From contig NZ_SCSK01000069.1 of the NCBI RefSeq assembly GCF_004297875.1, positions 59,674 through 123,673 of the forward strand: 64,000 nucleotides of DNA, written 5' to 3'. Below the pieces are notes generated by a model, which worked only from the letters and a program-made list of their open reading frames with translations, was not told the DNA's origin and ran no database searches. Origin of the DNA: Pandoraea sp. Lineage in GTDB: Bacteria > Pseudomonadota > Gammaproteobacteria > Burkholderiales > Burkholderiaceae. Below, one piece after another: positions 8,238 to 15,939 of this stretch. Numbering within the stretch: position 1 is the stretch's first letter; each line of letters opens with the position of its first letter. The translations under genes were made by a program, and so were the position numbers.

Positions 8238-8565
8238 GCCGTCTCCTTGATTTTTTCGAATGAATATTAACCCGCGCCATGGCAACGTCACGGCGACGAT
8301 GCATGGCTTCGGGCAACTTCGGGCAAGCGCGATGATCGCACCTCTCACCCGGCCCGGCAAAAGCTGGGCTGTGATTTTTTCTTGCCAGAAGTTCGTCAAT
8401 CTTGCGGGAGACGATCGCGAACAGCCATCCCGCGAAGTGTTATCGCAGGTATAGCGGGCGCGATATAGGCAAAGCCGCGTCGATCAGGTAGCGATCGACG
8501 CGGCTTGGGAAAGAAGCGTCAGGAAGAAGGGACGTGCGCGCGACGGCCAGTGCCGCCTCGCGGGA
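8238..8565. other. Gene-free stretch upstream of the porin
   Basis: No coding region is supported here. It should contain the porin promoter and leader, but I could not pick a convincing -35/-10 pair. It also carries the hairpin at 8472-8506. Confidence 0.5.
8472..8506 (-). terminator. Perfect 14-bp stem-loop, likely terminator
   Basis: AAGCCGCGTCGATC (8472-8485) and GATCGACGCGGCTT (8493-8506) are exact inverted repeats around a 7-base loop. On the minus strand the stem ends in CTTTGCC, a weak U-run, about 60 bases after the small secreted protein gene. Confidence 0.55.
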
Positions 8566-8835
8566 TCAATCGCGGCGGCCGCGCGCGCGCCCCATCAAGG
8601 AGCCTTCGGCCATCGGCGCCGGCCCGAAGTTGCGCGCCCGGTTATCGGCAGGCGCGGCCCAGTTGGGGTAAGCCTGCTGCCCGCGGTCGGCATTGAAGCG
8701 CACGATATCCTCGCGCAGCGACGCCCGGTCAGGGCCATCGAGCAGGCCTCGCTGCCCCGGCCGCGCATGCGCCAGCGGCGGCAGCGAGGTCGCGCATAAC
8801 AAGACGATAGCGAGAGAAAGGCGATGGGCATTCAT
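8566..8835 (-). CDS. Small secreted protein of unknown function
   Basis: The 89-residue frame from 8835 starts MNAHRLSLAIVLLCATSLPP, a clear signal peptide likely cut after LAHA (about residue 23). The mature part is short, rich in Arg, Gly and Pro, and contains SLREDIVRFNADRGQQAYPNW and NRARNFGPAPMAEGS. I do not recognise a family. The stem-loop downstream and the signal peptide support a real gene. The ATG at 8862 is an alternative start, but would bury the signal peptide. Confidence 0.55.
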   Translation of the reverse strand: MNAHRLSLAIVLLCATSLPPLAHARPGQRGLLDGPDRASLREDIVRFNADRGQQAYPNWAAPADNRARNFGPAPMAEGSLMGRARGRRD

Positions 8836-8954
8836 GATCAGGGGTCCGCGATCCGATCGCAAACGAAGCGGATCGGCTCCCCTTTAATGTAGGTGCGCAC
8901 CCTGCCGTTGTCGACTGTAAAGTTGTTAAGAACCGGATGGGGTTGCAACCTTTT

Positions 8955-8989
8955 GTAACTGCCGCCGGGTATGGCTTTGCGGCAGTTAC
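8955..8989. terminator. Stem-loop at the end of the downstream-facing secreted protein gene
   Basis: GTAACTGCCGC (8955-8965) and GCGGCAGTTAC (8979-8989) are exact 11-bp inverted repeats that include the TAA stop of the gene starting at 9495. There is no U-run on the minus strand. A further 10-bp palindrome GGTTGCAACC sits at 8941-8950. This may be a transcript-end stabilising structure rather than a classical terminator. Confidence 0.45.
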
Positions 8990-9495
8990 TTCTTCTCCAC
9001 GGCGATCGAGATCTGGCGGATTCGGTCACCGCGTTCGGTGACCGAATCGACGGCGCTCACGGCAAAGCTCACGGGCGCGCCGAACTTGCGCGTGACAGTG
9101 CGCCACTCGGCTGGCAACTGGTCCGCGTGCGACACGTCGGTGCGCCGGACCAGCTCGGTTCGGGTGCAGCGGGCCACCTGCTGGGCGAATACCTGGGCCG
9201 AATGGCGCATCACCGGCACGCTCTGCTCGCTGAAGTCCCACACGCATTCATAGGTCGGCGCCAGGCCCGGACCACGGAAGATCTGGCAGTCGCCGCGCGG
9301 CATCTGGTAGGTCGCCTGAAAACTGGCCCCTTTGTCGTCTTTAAACAACAGCGGGCCGGTAATGTTGGAAAAACCCTGCTGCGCGCTTCGCGCGAGATCG
9401 TAGATGCCCTGGCACTGGCCGGCCGCCCAGGCCATTTGCGCGCCGCACAACAGCACGACCACGAGTCCCCGAATACACTTTGCCGCCGTTTTCAT
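8986..9495 (-). CDS. Secreted protein of unknown function
   Basis: The 169-residue frame from the ATG at 9495 (MKTAAKCIRGLVVVLLCGA) has a signal peptide probably cut after AWA, before AGQCQGIYDL. The mature protein has four cysteines (QCQGIY, GDCQIF, YECVWDF, ARCTRTE), which suits a periplasmic protein with two disulfide bonds. It includes a central FKDDKGASFQATYQMPRGDC stretch. I do not recognise the family. A TTG at 9507 could extend it by four residues, but ATG is more likely. It is not clearly in an operon with its neighbours. Confidence 0.7.
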   Translation of the reverse strand: MKTAAKCIRGLVVVLLCGAQMAWAAGQCQGIYDLARSAQQGFSNITGPLLFKDDKGASFQATYQMPRGDCQIFRGPGLAPTYECVWDFSEQSVPVMRHSAQVFAQQVARCTRTELVRRTDVSHADQLPAEWRTVTRKFGAPVSFAVSAVDSVTERGDRIRQISIAVEKK

Positions 9496-9722
9496 CGCTC
9501 GATCCAAAAAATTGCCGCTTGATTGCGGCGCGAATATTCATTGTTTGCCGCCGCCCGCCGATTGCATCAAGGCTCCCGATTGCGCCGACCGGCCAGATCG
9601 CGCCGCACGGCCGGGCGCAATATCCGGTTTTTGACAGGGTATTGCGTCGTCTTGTGCCCAATTCTAATGAAATTCGACCACGGGTTCATCCAAATGAATG
9701 ATGTCGCGCACATAAAACCGCC

Positions 9723-9728
9723 TATACT
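9723..9728 (+). promoter_or_regulatory. -10-like box of the candidate small RNA
   Basis: TATACT lies about seven bases before the proposed RNA start at 9735. The -35 region (around 9700-9705) does not match TTGACA, so the promoter may need an activator or another sigma factor. Confidence 0.35.
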
Positions 9729-9734
9729 TCAAAT

Positions 9735-9900
9735 GCAGTTCTGCTGCTGGGTACTGCCTGCTTTGCGACCGGTTGCAGTACAACCGGAGGCGGCACCTCG
9801 TGAAGCCAAGTCTGCTTGGCATTGCCGGTCCGGCGCAAGTCCGGGCGCGGCGCGCCCTGTGGGGCAAAACCGGCGGTGCTCCCGCCGGTTTTCTTTTGCG
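9735..9900 (+). ncRNA. Candidate structured small RNA with its own terminator
   Basis: About 165 bases downstream of a TATACT box fold into successive hairpins. CCGGTTG/CAACCGG pairs around CAGTA (9769-9787), and GCCAAG/CTTGGC pairs around TCTG (9805-9820). A GC-rich inverted repeat follows at 9843-9857. Last comes a textbook terminator, AAAACCGGCGG/CCGCCGGTTTT with TCTTTT (9866-9897). No protein frame fits the region. I cannot match it to a named RNA family. It could instead be the leftover 3' end of a lost lipoprotein gene. Confidence 0.45.
9866..9897 (+). terminator. Strong rho-independent terminator
   Basis: AAAACCGGCGG (9866-9876) and CCGCCGGTTTT (9882-9892) form an 11-bp stem around a 5-base loop, followed by CTTTT. 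No coding gene ends just before it on the plus strand, which is why a small RNA is proposed. Confidence 0.85.
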
Positions 9901-10236
9901 CCGAACCCTATTAGGGCAAGTGCCGATTCCACGCCCTGGGGCGATCTGAAACACTGGATTTACAAGAACTATAGCTGATGGGCATTCACTTCATATCAAT
10001 GGAGTGTCTGTGGATACCGAAACCGCTGTCGCGTGGCTGCTCACGAGTCGACCTGCCCGGTCTTTTCGACTCCCGAGAACTATTGCCACCCCCGCCCATC
10101 GCAACCCCGCCTGTTGCCGCCGCGTGCGGCCACCCCGACCGAGATCGAAACCGACGGCTGTTCGAGCGACAGACCGATTGCGGGCGAACCCATTCGCCGC
10201 CTCACCGGTCAAAATTTCGACATACAGGAGGGCATC

Positions 10237-10635
10237 ATGATCGGACTCGCCAAACTGCTCGATGGCCTGATGGTGCTGTATATCCTCGCGGCAACCGTAT
10301 TCGGCGTGCGCACCAGCCACGTGCATTCCGATGACCTGCTGGCCAGCATCGTCGGCGCGCTGCTCGGCGTGACGCTGCTGATCATGCTGGCGCTGCCCTA
10401 CTACCTGTCGCTCACCACTCTCAGCACCTTCCACGAGCGCCGCGCCAGACTGGTGCGCTGGCTGCACCGCATGCTGATCACGCTGGCGCTTGGCACCATG
10501 GTGCTGGCCCTGATCAACGGCTTCTCGCCCATGCGCATGATGCTGCTGCTGATGCTGGTGATCGCCGTGTCCGTCGTCAATCTGCTCGCGCTGGCGCAGC
10601 GGCGCGCCCGCGACCACCGGCTGGGTTATTCCTGA
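10237..10635 (+). CDS. Small four-helix membrane protein of unknown function
   Basis: The start at 10237 (MIGLAKLLDGLMVLYILAAT) is preceded by CAGGAGGG, a strong ribosome site. The 132-residue protein has four predicted membrane spans: about residues 9-25, 37-58, 79-97 and 102-122 (MMLLLMLVIAVSVVNLLALA), joined by a basic loop TFHERRARLVRWLHR. I do not recognise a family. It lies 74 bases upstream of the efflux operon regulator, but that operon has its own promoter at 10675-10703. It ends with an arginine-rich cytoplasmic tail. Confidence 0.75.
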   Translation: MIGLAKLLDGLMVLYILAATVFGVRTSHVHSDDLLASIVGALLGVTLLIMLALPYYLSLTTLSTFHERRARLVRWLHRMLITLALGTMVLALINGFSPMRMMLLLMLVIAVSVVNLLALAQRRARDHRLGYS

Positions 10636-10674
10636 GTCCTGCCGGCGCGCTGGACAGCCGGCGCGATTTCGACT

Positions 10675-10703
10675 TTGTATTTAATTAAATCGTGAATTAA
10701 TAT
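10675..10703 (+). promoter_or_regulatory. Efflux operon promoter with an internal inverted repeat
   Basis: TTGTAT (10675-10680) and TAATAT (10698-10703) with a 17-bp spacer lie directly before the TetR start codon at 10710, so transcription would begin at or beside the ATG. The inverted repeat TTAATT-N8-AATTAA (10681-10700) fills the spacer and overlaps the -10 box. It is a good autoregulatory operator for the TetR encoded next. Confidence 0.65.
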
Positions 10704-10709
10704 GAAGTC

Positions 10710-11396
10710 ATGCGCCCCCCAGCCTCCATACCCGTGCCGCGCCGGCCGGGCCGACCCGCCAACCAGCCCGGCACCGATCACCGCGACTGCCTGCTGGATG
10801 CCGCCACGACGCTGTTCGCCAGGCAGGGCGCGGCCGCCACCTCGCTGACCCAGATCGCTCGCGCGGTCGAACTGACTCCGGCGATGGTCCACTACTACTT
10901 CAGAACCCGCGACCAATTGCTCGATGCCGTGGTCGATGAGCGCATCGGCCCGCTGATCGAGCGCGTCACCGGTCCGGCGCTGGGCGACGGCGCCGAAGCC
11001 GAGGGCACGATTGCAATGATCGTCGGTTTGGCACGGCGCATGCTGCAGACGGCCGAACAGGCACCCTGGTTTCCGCCGCTGTGGATACGCGAGATCGTCA
11101 GCGACGGCGGCCTGCTGCGCGAGCGCATGCTGCAGCGTTTCGCGTTGCCGCGCGGGCAGGTCATCGTCGCGCGCATCGCGGCGGCCCAGGCGCGCGGCGA
11201 AATCAATCCGGCGCTCGAGCCGCGCATGGTATTCATCTCGGTGCTCGGCCTCACGCTGCTGCCGCTGGCCACCGCATCGATCTGGCGTCGCCTGCCCGAG
11301 CCGGGGCGCCTCGATACCGACGCCCTGGCGCGCCATGTGAGCGCACTGCTCACCAGCGGTCTTGGCACCCCACCCACGGAGCGCGACAGCTCATGA
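10710..11396 (+). CDS. TetR/AcrR family regulator of the efflux operon
   Basis: The 228-residue protein has a proline- and arginine-rich N-terminal arm (PRRPGRPANQPG). The TetR helix-turn-helix follows at about residues 47-66 (SLTQIARAVELTPAMVHYYF), then RTRDQLLDAVVDE. The C-terminal domain resembles CecR (YbiH)-type regulators that control HlyD/ABC exporters. It is the first gene of a five-gene operon, and its stop overlaps the HlyD start. The likely operator lies in its own promoter. The mRNA may be leaderless, since no ribosome site separates the predicted transcription start from the ATG. Confidence 0.88.
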   Translation: MRPPASIPVPRRPGRPANQPGTDHRDCLLDAATTLFARQGAAATSLTQIARAVELTPAMVHYYFRTRDQLLDAVVDERIGPLIERVTGPALGDGAEAEGTIAMIVGLARRMLQTAEQAPWFPPLWIREIVSDGGLLRERMLQRFALPRGQVIVARIAAAQARGEINPALEPRMVFISVLGLTLLPLATASIWRRLPEPGRLDTDALARHVSALLTSGLGTPPTERDSS

Positions 11397-12364
11397 GCCA
11401 CCCGATCAATCTGCCTCGCCTGGCACGCTCCCTGGCCCTGCTGCCAGCCCTCTGGCTGGCCGGGTGCGGCAAGCCGACGCCGCCCACCTACCAGGGCTAC
11501 GCCGAAGGCGAATTCGTCTACGTCGCGTCGCCGCTGGCCGGCCGGCTCGACCATCTGTGGGTGCGGCGCGGGCAAACCATCGGCAACCACACGCCGCTGT
11601 TCGCGCTCGAAGCAGCCGACGAGCTTGCCGCGCAACAGCAGGCGCAGCAGCAACTGCAGGCGGCCCAGGCCCAGCTTGCCGACCTGCGGCTCGGCAAGCG
11701 GCCCGCCGAATTGGCAGTGGTGCGCGCGCAGCTTGCCCAGGCACGGGCCAACGCGCGGCAGGCCGACCTGCAATACCGGCGCGATGCCGGGCAGTTCAAA
11801 CTCGGCGGCATCTCGCAAGCGCAGCTGGAGGCCAGCCGCGCCGTGCAATTGGCCGACGACGCCAAAGTGCGCGAGCTGGGCAGCCAGTTGGCGGTGGCCC
11901 GGCTGCCGGCGCGCGCCGACCAGATCAGGGCGCAAACCGCACAGGTGGCAGCCGCGCGCGCGGCGCTCGCACAGGCCACCTGGAAACTCGATCAGAAGAC
12001 CGTCGGCACCACGCAGGCCGGGCTGGTGTTCGATACGCTGTACCGCGTCGGCGAGTGGGTGCCGGCCGGCAGTCCGGTGGTCTCGCTGCTGCCGCCCGGC
12101 AACATCAAGATCCGCTTCTTCGTGCCCGAATCCGTGGTCGGCGCACTGCGCATCGGACGCGCGATCGCCGTGCATTGCGACGGCTGCGGGGCCGCGATTC
12201 CCGCCAGACTCACCTACATCTCGACCGAGGCCGAATACACGCCGCCGGTCATCTACAGTAACGAGACCCGCGCCAAGCTCGTGTTCATGGTCGAAGCGCG
12301 TCCGGACAAGACCGACGCGCCGCGCTTGCACCCGGGTCAGCCGCTCGAGGTGACGCTGCGATGA
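11393..12364 (+). CDS. HlyD/YbhG-like membrane fusion lipoprotein of an ABC exporter
   Basis: The 323-residue protein starts at the ATG overlapping the TetR stop (ATGA). MSHPINLPRLARSLALLPAL leads to a lipobox WLAGCGK, so the mature protein is probably lipid-anchored at Cys24. The half-motif GYAEGEFVYVASPLAGRLDHL (first lipoyl part) precedes a long coiled coil rich in Ala, Gln and Leu (about residues 75-190). The second half, GTTQAGLVFDTLYRVGEWVPAGSPVV, follows. It should link the inner-membrane ABC exporter to the NodT-type channel across the periplasm. A CDGCG motif near residue 262 may bind metal or form a disulfide. The stop overlaps the ATPase start. Confidence 0.9.
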   Translation: MSHPINLPRLARSLALLPALWLAGCGKPTPPTYQGYAEGEFVYVASPLAGRLDHLWVRRGQTIGNHTPLFALEAADELAAQQQAQQQLQAAQAQLADLRLGKRPAELAVVRAQLAQARANARQADLQYRRDAGQFKLGGISQAQLEASRAVQLADDAKVRELGSQLAVARLPARADQIRAQTAQVAAARAALAQATWKLDQKTVGTTQAGLVFDTLYRVGEWVPAGSPVVSLLPPGNIKIRFFVPESVVGALRIGRAIAVHCDGCGAAIPARLTYISTEAEYTPPVIYSNETRAKLVFMVEARPDKTDAPRLHPGQPLEVTLR

Positions 12365-13317
12365 TGCCCGCGCGCACCGCCCCGGACGACGGCTATGCGA
12401 TCGACGTGCATGGCCTGAACAAGCATTTCGGCGACAAGCACGTCGTGTGCGACCTCACCATGCAGGTGCGGCACGGCGAGATCTTCGGCTTTCTCGGCCC
12501 CAACGGCAGCGGCAAGACCACCTCGATCCGCATGATGTGCGGCCTGCTCACGCCCGACAGCGGCAGCGGCACTTGCCTGGGCTTCGACATCCTGCGCGAG
12601 CGCGAACAGCTCAAGCGCCGCGTCGGCTACATGACGCAGCGCTTCTCCTATTGGGACGATCTCTCGATTCGCGAGAATCTCGATTTCGTCGCGCGGGTCT
12701 ACGGCATGCCGCGGCGCCGCGAGGCGGTCGAGCGCGCACTGGAAAATCTCGGCCTCGCGCAACGTGCCCATCAACTGGCCGGATCGCTCTCGGGCGGCTG
12801 GAAGCAACGCCTGGCATTGGCCGCCTGCATGCTGCACGAGCCCCAGTTGCTGCTGCTCGACGAGCCGACCGCCGGGGTCGACCCCAAGGCCCGGCGCGAC
12901 TTCTGGGAAGATCTGTATCAGTTGGCTGCGCGCGGCATCTCGGTGCTGGTCAGCACGCATTACATGGACGAAGCCGAGCGCTGCCACAAGCTGGCGTATA
13001 TCGCCTACGGCAAGCTGCTCGCGCAGGGCACCGCGGCCGACGTCATCGCCGGCCAGGAACTCAGCACGTTCTCGGTGGCCGGTCCCGACCTGGCTGCGCT
13101 CAGCCAGCGGCTGGCGGGCCAGCCCGGGGTCGACCAGACCGTCGTGTTCGGCGGCGCGCTGCACGTCACCGGGCGCGACCGCGCCGCGCTCGAGGCCACG
13201 CTGCAGCGCCTGGCCGCGCACACCGACTACCGCCCCACACCGATCGACACCGGCCTGGAAGACGTTTTCATCCACATGATGAACCGCTCGGCCGACAACT
13301 TCGGGAGCGCGCCATGA
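12361..13317 (+). CDS. ABC transporter ATPase of the multidrug-type exporter
   Basis: The 318-residue protein has all ABC motifs: Walker A GPNGSGKTT (about residues 46-54), Q-loop YMTQRFSYWDDLSI, signature LSGGWKQRLALA, Walker B LLLLDEPTAGVDP and the switch histidine in VSTHYMDEAE. The C-terminal 80 residues form the extra domain typical of CcmA/YbhF-type ATPases. It powers the ABC-2 permease encoded next, with overlapping stop and start. A single ATPase domain is present, whereas E. coli YbhF has two, so it would act as a homodimer. Confidence 0.95.
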   Translation: MMPARTAPDDGYAIDVHGLNKHFGDKHVVCDLTMQVRHGEIFGFLGPNGSGKTTSIRMMCGLLTPDSGSGTCLGFDILREREQLKRRVGYMTQRFSYWDDLSIRENLDFVARVYGMPRRREAVERALENLGLAQRAHQLAGSLSGGWKQRLALAACMLHEPQLLLLDEPTAGVDPKARRDFWEDLYQLAARGISVLVSTHYMDEAERCHKLAYIAYGKLLAQGTAADVIAGQELSTFSVAGPDLAALSQRLAGQPGVDQTVVFGGALHVTGRDRAALEATLQRLAAHTDYRPTPIDTGLEDVFIHMMNRSADNFGSAP

Positions 13318-14444
13318 GCTTTTCCTGGCGCCGCTGGTGGGGCATCGTGCTCAAGGAATTTTTGCAACTGCGGCGCGACCGGATCACCTTCGGCCTGATC
13401 ATCGGCATGCCGTTGATCCAGTTGATGCTGTTCGGGTATGCAATCAACACCGATCCGAAGCACCTGGCCACCGCCGTGATCGCCGCCGACCACAGCCCCT
13501 TCACGCGCACCTTCCTGGCCGACATGAGCGCCTCGAACTACTTCGACTTCGTCGGCGAGCTGCCCAACGAGGCGGCCGGACGCGAGGCGCTGGCGCAGGG
13601 GCGGGTGCAATTCGTCGTCAGCATTCCGGCCGACTTCACGCGCAAATTGCTGCGCGGCGAACACCCGGCGCTGCTGGTCGAGGCCGACGCCACCGATCCG
13701 TCGACCATCGGCAACGCCGTCGCGGCGCTGGTGCAGTTGCCGCAGTCGCTCTCCGACAAGGATCTGCACGGCCCCCTCGCCCCGTTGGCCGCGCGCGCGC
13801 CGCCCTTCGAAGTGCGCGTGCACAACCTCTACAACCCCGAGCGCATCACCCAGTACAACATCATTCCGGGCCTGATGAGCGTGATTCTGACCATGACCAT
13901 GGTGATGATGACCGGCCTGGCGATGACCCGCGAGCGCGAGCGGGGCACGATGGAAAATCTGTTGGCCACACCGGTCGAGCCCATCGAGGTCATCACCGGC
14001 AAGATCGTCCCCTATGTGTTCATCGGCCTGGTACAGGCCACCATCATCCTGCTGGCCGCCAAATTTCTGTTTCGGGTGCCGTTCGTCGGCAGCATCGGCT
14101 CGGTGTATCTGGCCACGCTGCTGTTCATCGCCGCCAACCTGACGGTCGGCATCACGCTCTCGTCGCTGGCGCAAAACCAGTTGCAGGCGGTGCAGCTGAC
14201 GTTTTTCTATTTCCTGCCGAGCATCCTGCTCTCGGGCTTCATGTTTCCGTTCCAGGGCATGCCGGGCTGGGCACGGGTCATCGGCAGCGGCCTGCCAATG
14301 ACGTATTTCAATCGGCTGATCCGCGGCATCCTGCTCAAGGGCAACGGCTGGGTCGACCTGTGGCCCAACATCTGGCCGCTGATGGTCTTCACCGTCATCG
14401 TGATGAGCGTGGCGGTAAAGTTCTACCGCAAGACGCTTGACTGA
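13314..14444 (+). CDS. ABC-2 type exporter permease
   Basis: The 376-residue protein starts at the ATG overlapping the ATPase stop. It has one N-terminal membrane span (ITFGLIIGMPLIQLMLFGYA), a large periplasmic domain (about residues 45-170), then five spans ending in LMVFTVIVMSVAVKFYRK. This is the layout of YbhS/YbhR-type ABC-2 permeases. The conserved cytoplasmic segment MTRERERGTMENLLATPVEP marks the ABC2_membrane_3 family. With the ATPase, HlyD lipoprotein and outer membrane factor it forms a tripartite exporter, probably for drugs or hydrophobic compounds. Only one permease gene is present, so a homodimer is expected. Confidence 0.93.
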   Translation: MSFSWRRWWGIVLKEFLQLRRDRITFGLIIGMPLIQLMLFGYAINTDPKHLATAVIAADHSPFTRTFLADMSASNYFDFVGELPNEAAGREALAQGRVQFVVSIPADFTRKLLRGEHPALLVEADATDPSTIGNAVAALVQLPQSLSDKDLHGPLAPLAARAPPFEVRVHNLYNPERITQYNIIPGLMSVILTMTMVMMTGLAMTRERERGTMENLLATPVEPIEVITGKIVPYVFIGLVQATIILLAAKFLFRVPFVGSIGSVYLATLLFIAANLTVGITLSSLAQNQLQAVQLTFFYFLPSILLSGFMFPFQGMPGWARVIGSGLPMTYFNRLIRGILLKGNGWVDLWPNIWPLMVFTVIVMSVAVKFYRKTLD

Positions 14445-14457
14445 TCGAGTAAGGACC

Positions 14458-15939
14458 ATGCGCGCTGCCCGCTTCTCCCGTGCAACCCTGCCACTGCTCG
14501 CGATGCTTGGCGCACTCGCCGGCTGCACCGCCGGGCCCGACTTCAAGGCCCCTGCGGCGCCGCGCGTGGCCAGCTACGTGGCAGGCTCACGGCCCGCACG
14601 CACCGTCTCGGCCGACGCACCCGGCGGCCAGGCGCAATATTTCGTGAGCGACCAGAAAATCGCCGCGCAATGGTGGACGCTGTTTCACTGTGCCGCCCTG
14701 AACAAGCTCGTCGAGCAAGCCCTGCGCGACAGCCCGACGCTGGCACAGGCGCAGGCCCGCCTGCATCAGGCCCAGCAGGCGCTGGCCGCGCAAACCAGCG
14801 CGTTCGATTACCCCAGCGTCAACGGCACGCTGTCGACTGCGCGCCAGCAGATCAATACGCGCGCGATGGGCCTTGGCGCGGCGCCGAATCCGGGGCCGTT
14901 CACCCTCTATAACGCTTCGGTCGGGGTAAGCTACACGCTCGACTTGTTCGGTGCGCAGCGGCGCGCGCTCGAGGCGTTGCGCGCGGCGCTCGACTATCAG
15001 CGCTTCGAGCTCGCAGCGGCGCGCCTGACGCTTGCCGCCAATGTGGTCACCGCGGTGGTGCGCGAGGCGTCGCTGCGCGATCAGTTGCGCGCCACGACGA
15101 CGATCGTCGACGCCCAGCGCAGCCAATTGCGCATCACCGAGGGCCGCCACCGCCTGGGCGCGGTGCCCGAGCTCGACGTCATCGCCCAGCGCAACCAATT
15201 GGCGCAAACCGAAGCCACCCTGCCCGGCCTGCGCCAGCAGCTCGCGCAAACGCGGCATCTGCTGGCGGTCTACCTTGGCGTGCCGCCCGGCGCGGCGCAC
15301 CTGCCGGACATCGAGCTGGTCGAGCTGCGCCTGCCGACCCGGCTGCCGCTGTCCCTGCCGTCCGAGCTGGCACGCCAGCGGCCCGACATTCAGGCTGCCG
15401 AAGCGTTGTTGCATCAGGCCAGCGCCAATGTCGGCGTGGCCACCGCCAGTCTCTATCCGCATGTCAGCCTGAGCGCCTCGCTGGGCAGCGAAGCCACCGG
15501 CCTGCGCGACGTGTTCGGCCCCGCCTCGGGCGTCTGGAATCTGGGCGCCGCGCTCACCCAGCCGCTGTTCCACGGCGGCGAATTGCGCGCCCGCCGGCGT
15601 GAGGCGGTAGCCGCCTACGATCAGGCTGCCGCCGCTTACCGCCAAACCGTACTCGCCGGACTGCAGAACGTGGCCGACACCCTGCGCGCACTGCAAGCCG
15701 ACGCGCAGGCGCTGCAAGCGCGCGCCGACGCGGCCGCGCAGGCCGAACGCACCTACCGTATCACCCAGGGACAATATCGCGCCGGCGGCCTCAGCTACCT
15801 GGCCGTGCTCGATGCTCAGCAGCGGCTGGCGCAAGCCAGACTGGCGCGCATTCAGGCCACCGCGCAGCGTTACGCCGACTCGGCCGCGCTCTTGCAGGCG
15901 CTGGGCGGCGGCTGGTGGGCGCCGGGCGCGCCCGACTAG
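14458..15939 (+). CDS. NodT-family outer membrane efflux lipoprotein
   Basis: The ATG at 14458 (MRAARFSRATLPLLAMLGAL) follows TAAGGA and gives a lipobox ALAGCTAG, so the 493-residue protein is a lipoprotein acylated at about Cys23. It shows the NodT/OprM repeats: QWWTLFHCAALNKLVEQAL, then two alpha-hairpin halves with LDVIAQRNQLAQTE and LAVLDAQQRLAQA, and RQRPDIQAAEALLHQASANVG. Trimers form a channel through the outer membrane and periplasm. It closes the efflux operon. Its TAG stop shares the CTAG palindrome at 15936-15939 with the stop of the convergent YigZ gene. Confidence 0.95.
   Translation: MRAARFSRATLPLLAMLGALAGCTAGPDFKAPAAPRVASYVAGSRPARTVSADAPGGQAQYFVSDQKIAAQWWTLFHCAALNKLVEQALRDSPTLAQAQARLHQAQQALAAQTSAFDYPSVNGTLSTARQQINTRAMGLGAAPNPGPFTLYNASVGVSYTLDLFGAQRRALEALRAALDYQRFELAAARLTLAANVVTAVVREASLRDQLRATTTIVDAQRSQLRITEGRHRLGAVPELDVIAQRNQLAQTEATLPGLRQQLAQTRHLLAVYLGVPPGAAHLPDIELVELRLPTRLPLSLPSELARQRPDIQAAEALLHQASANVGVATASLYPHVSLSASLGSEATGLRDVFGPASGVWNLGAALTQPLFHGGELRARRREAVAAYDQAAAAYRQTVLAGLQNVADTLRALQADAQALQARADAAAQAERTYRITQGQYRAGGLSYLAVLDAQQRLAQARLARIQATAQRYADSAALLQALGGGWWAPGAPD

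Larger units (their letters stand above)
9496..10236. other. Gene-free stretch holding a candidate small RNA
   Basis: No protein gene is supported between the secreted protein and the small membrane protein. The stretch contains a TATACT -10-like box, three hairpins and a strong terminator (see 9735-9900). A fragment read in one frame, LLLGTACFATGCSTTGGGTS followed by a stop, looks like the end of a lipoprotein signal, but it has no in-frame start codon. Confidence 0.6.

Noticed and set aside
9631..9636. TTGACA as the -35 box of the small RNA
   Set aside because: There is no -10-like sequence 15-19 bp downstream, and it is 86 bp away from the TATACT box.
10895..12331. Long minus-strand frame under the TetR and HlyD genes
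   Set aside because: High GC codon usage creates antisense frames; the opposite strand has clear TetR and HlyD motifs.
12447..14444. A 665-codon frame spanning the ABC ATPase and permease
   Set aside because: Its first half is an out-of-frame reading of the ATPase. Only the part after 13314 is real, and that is the permease with its own start.
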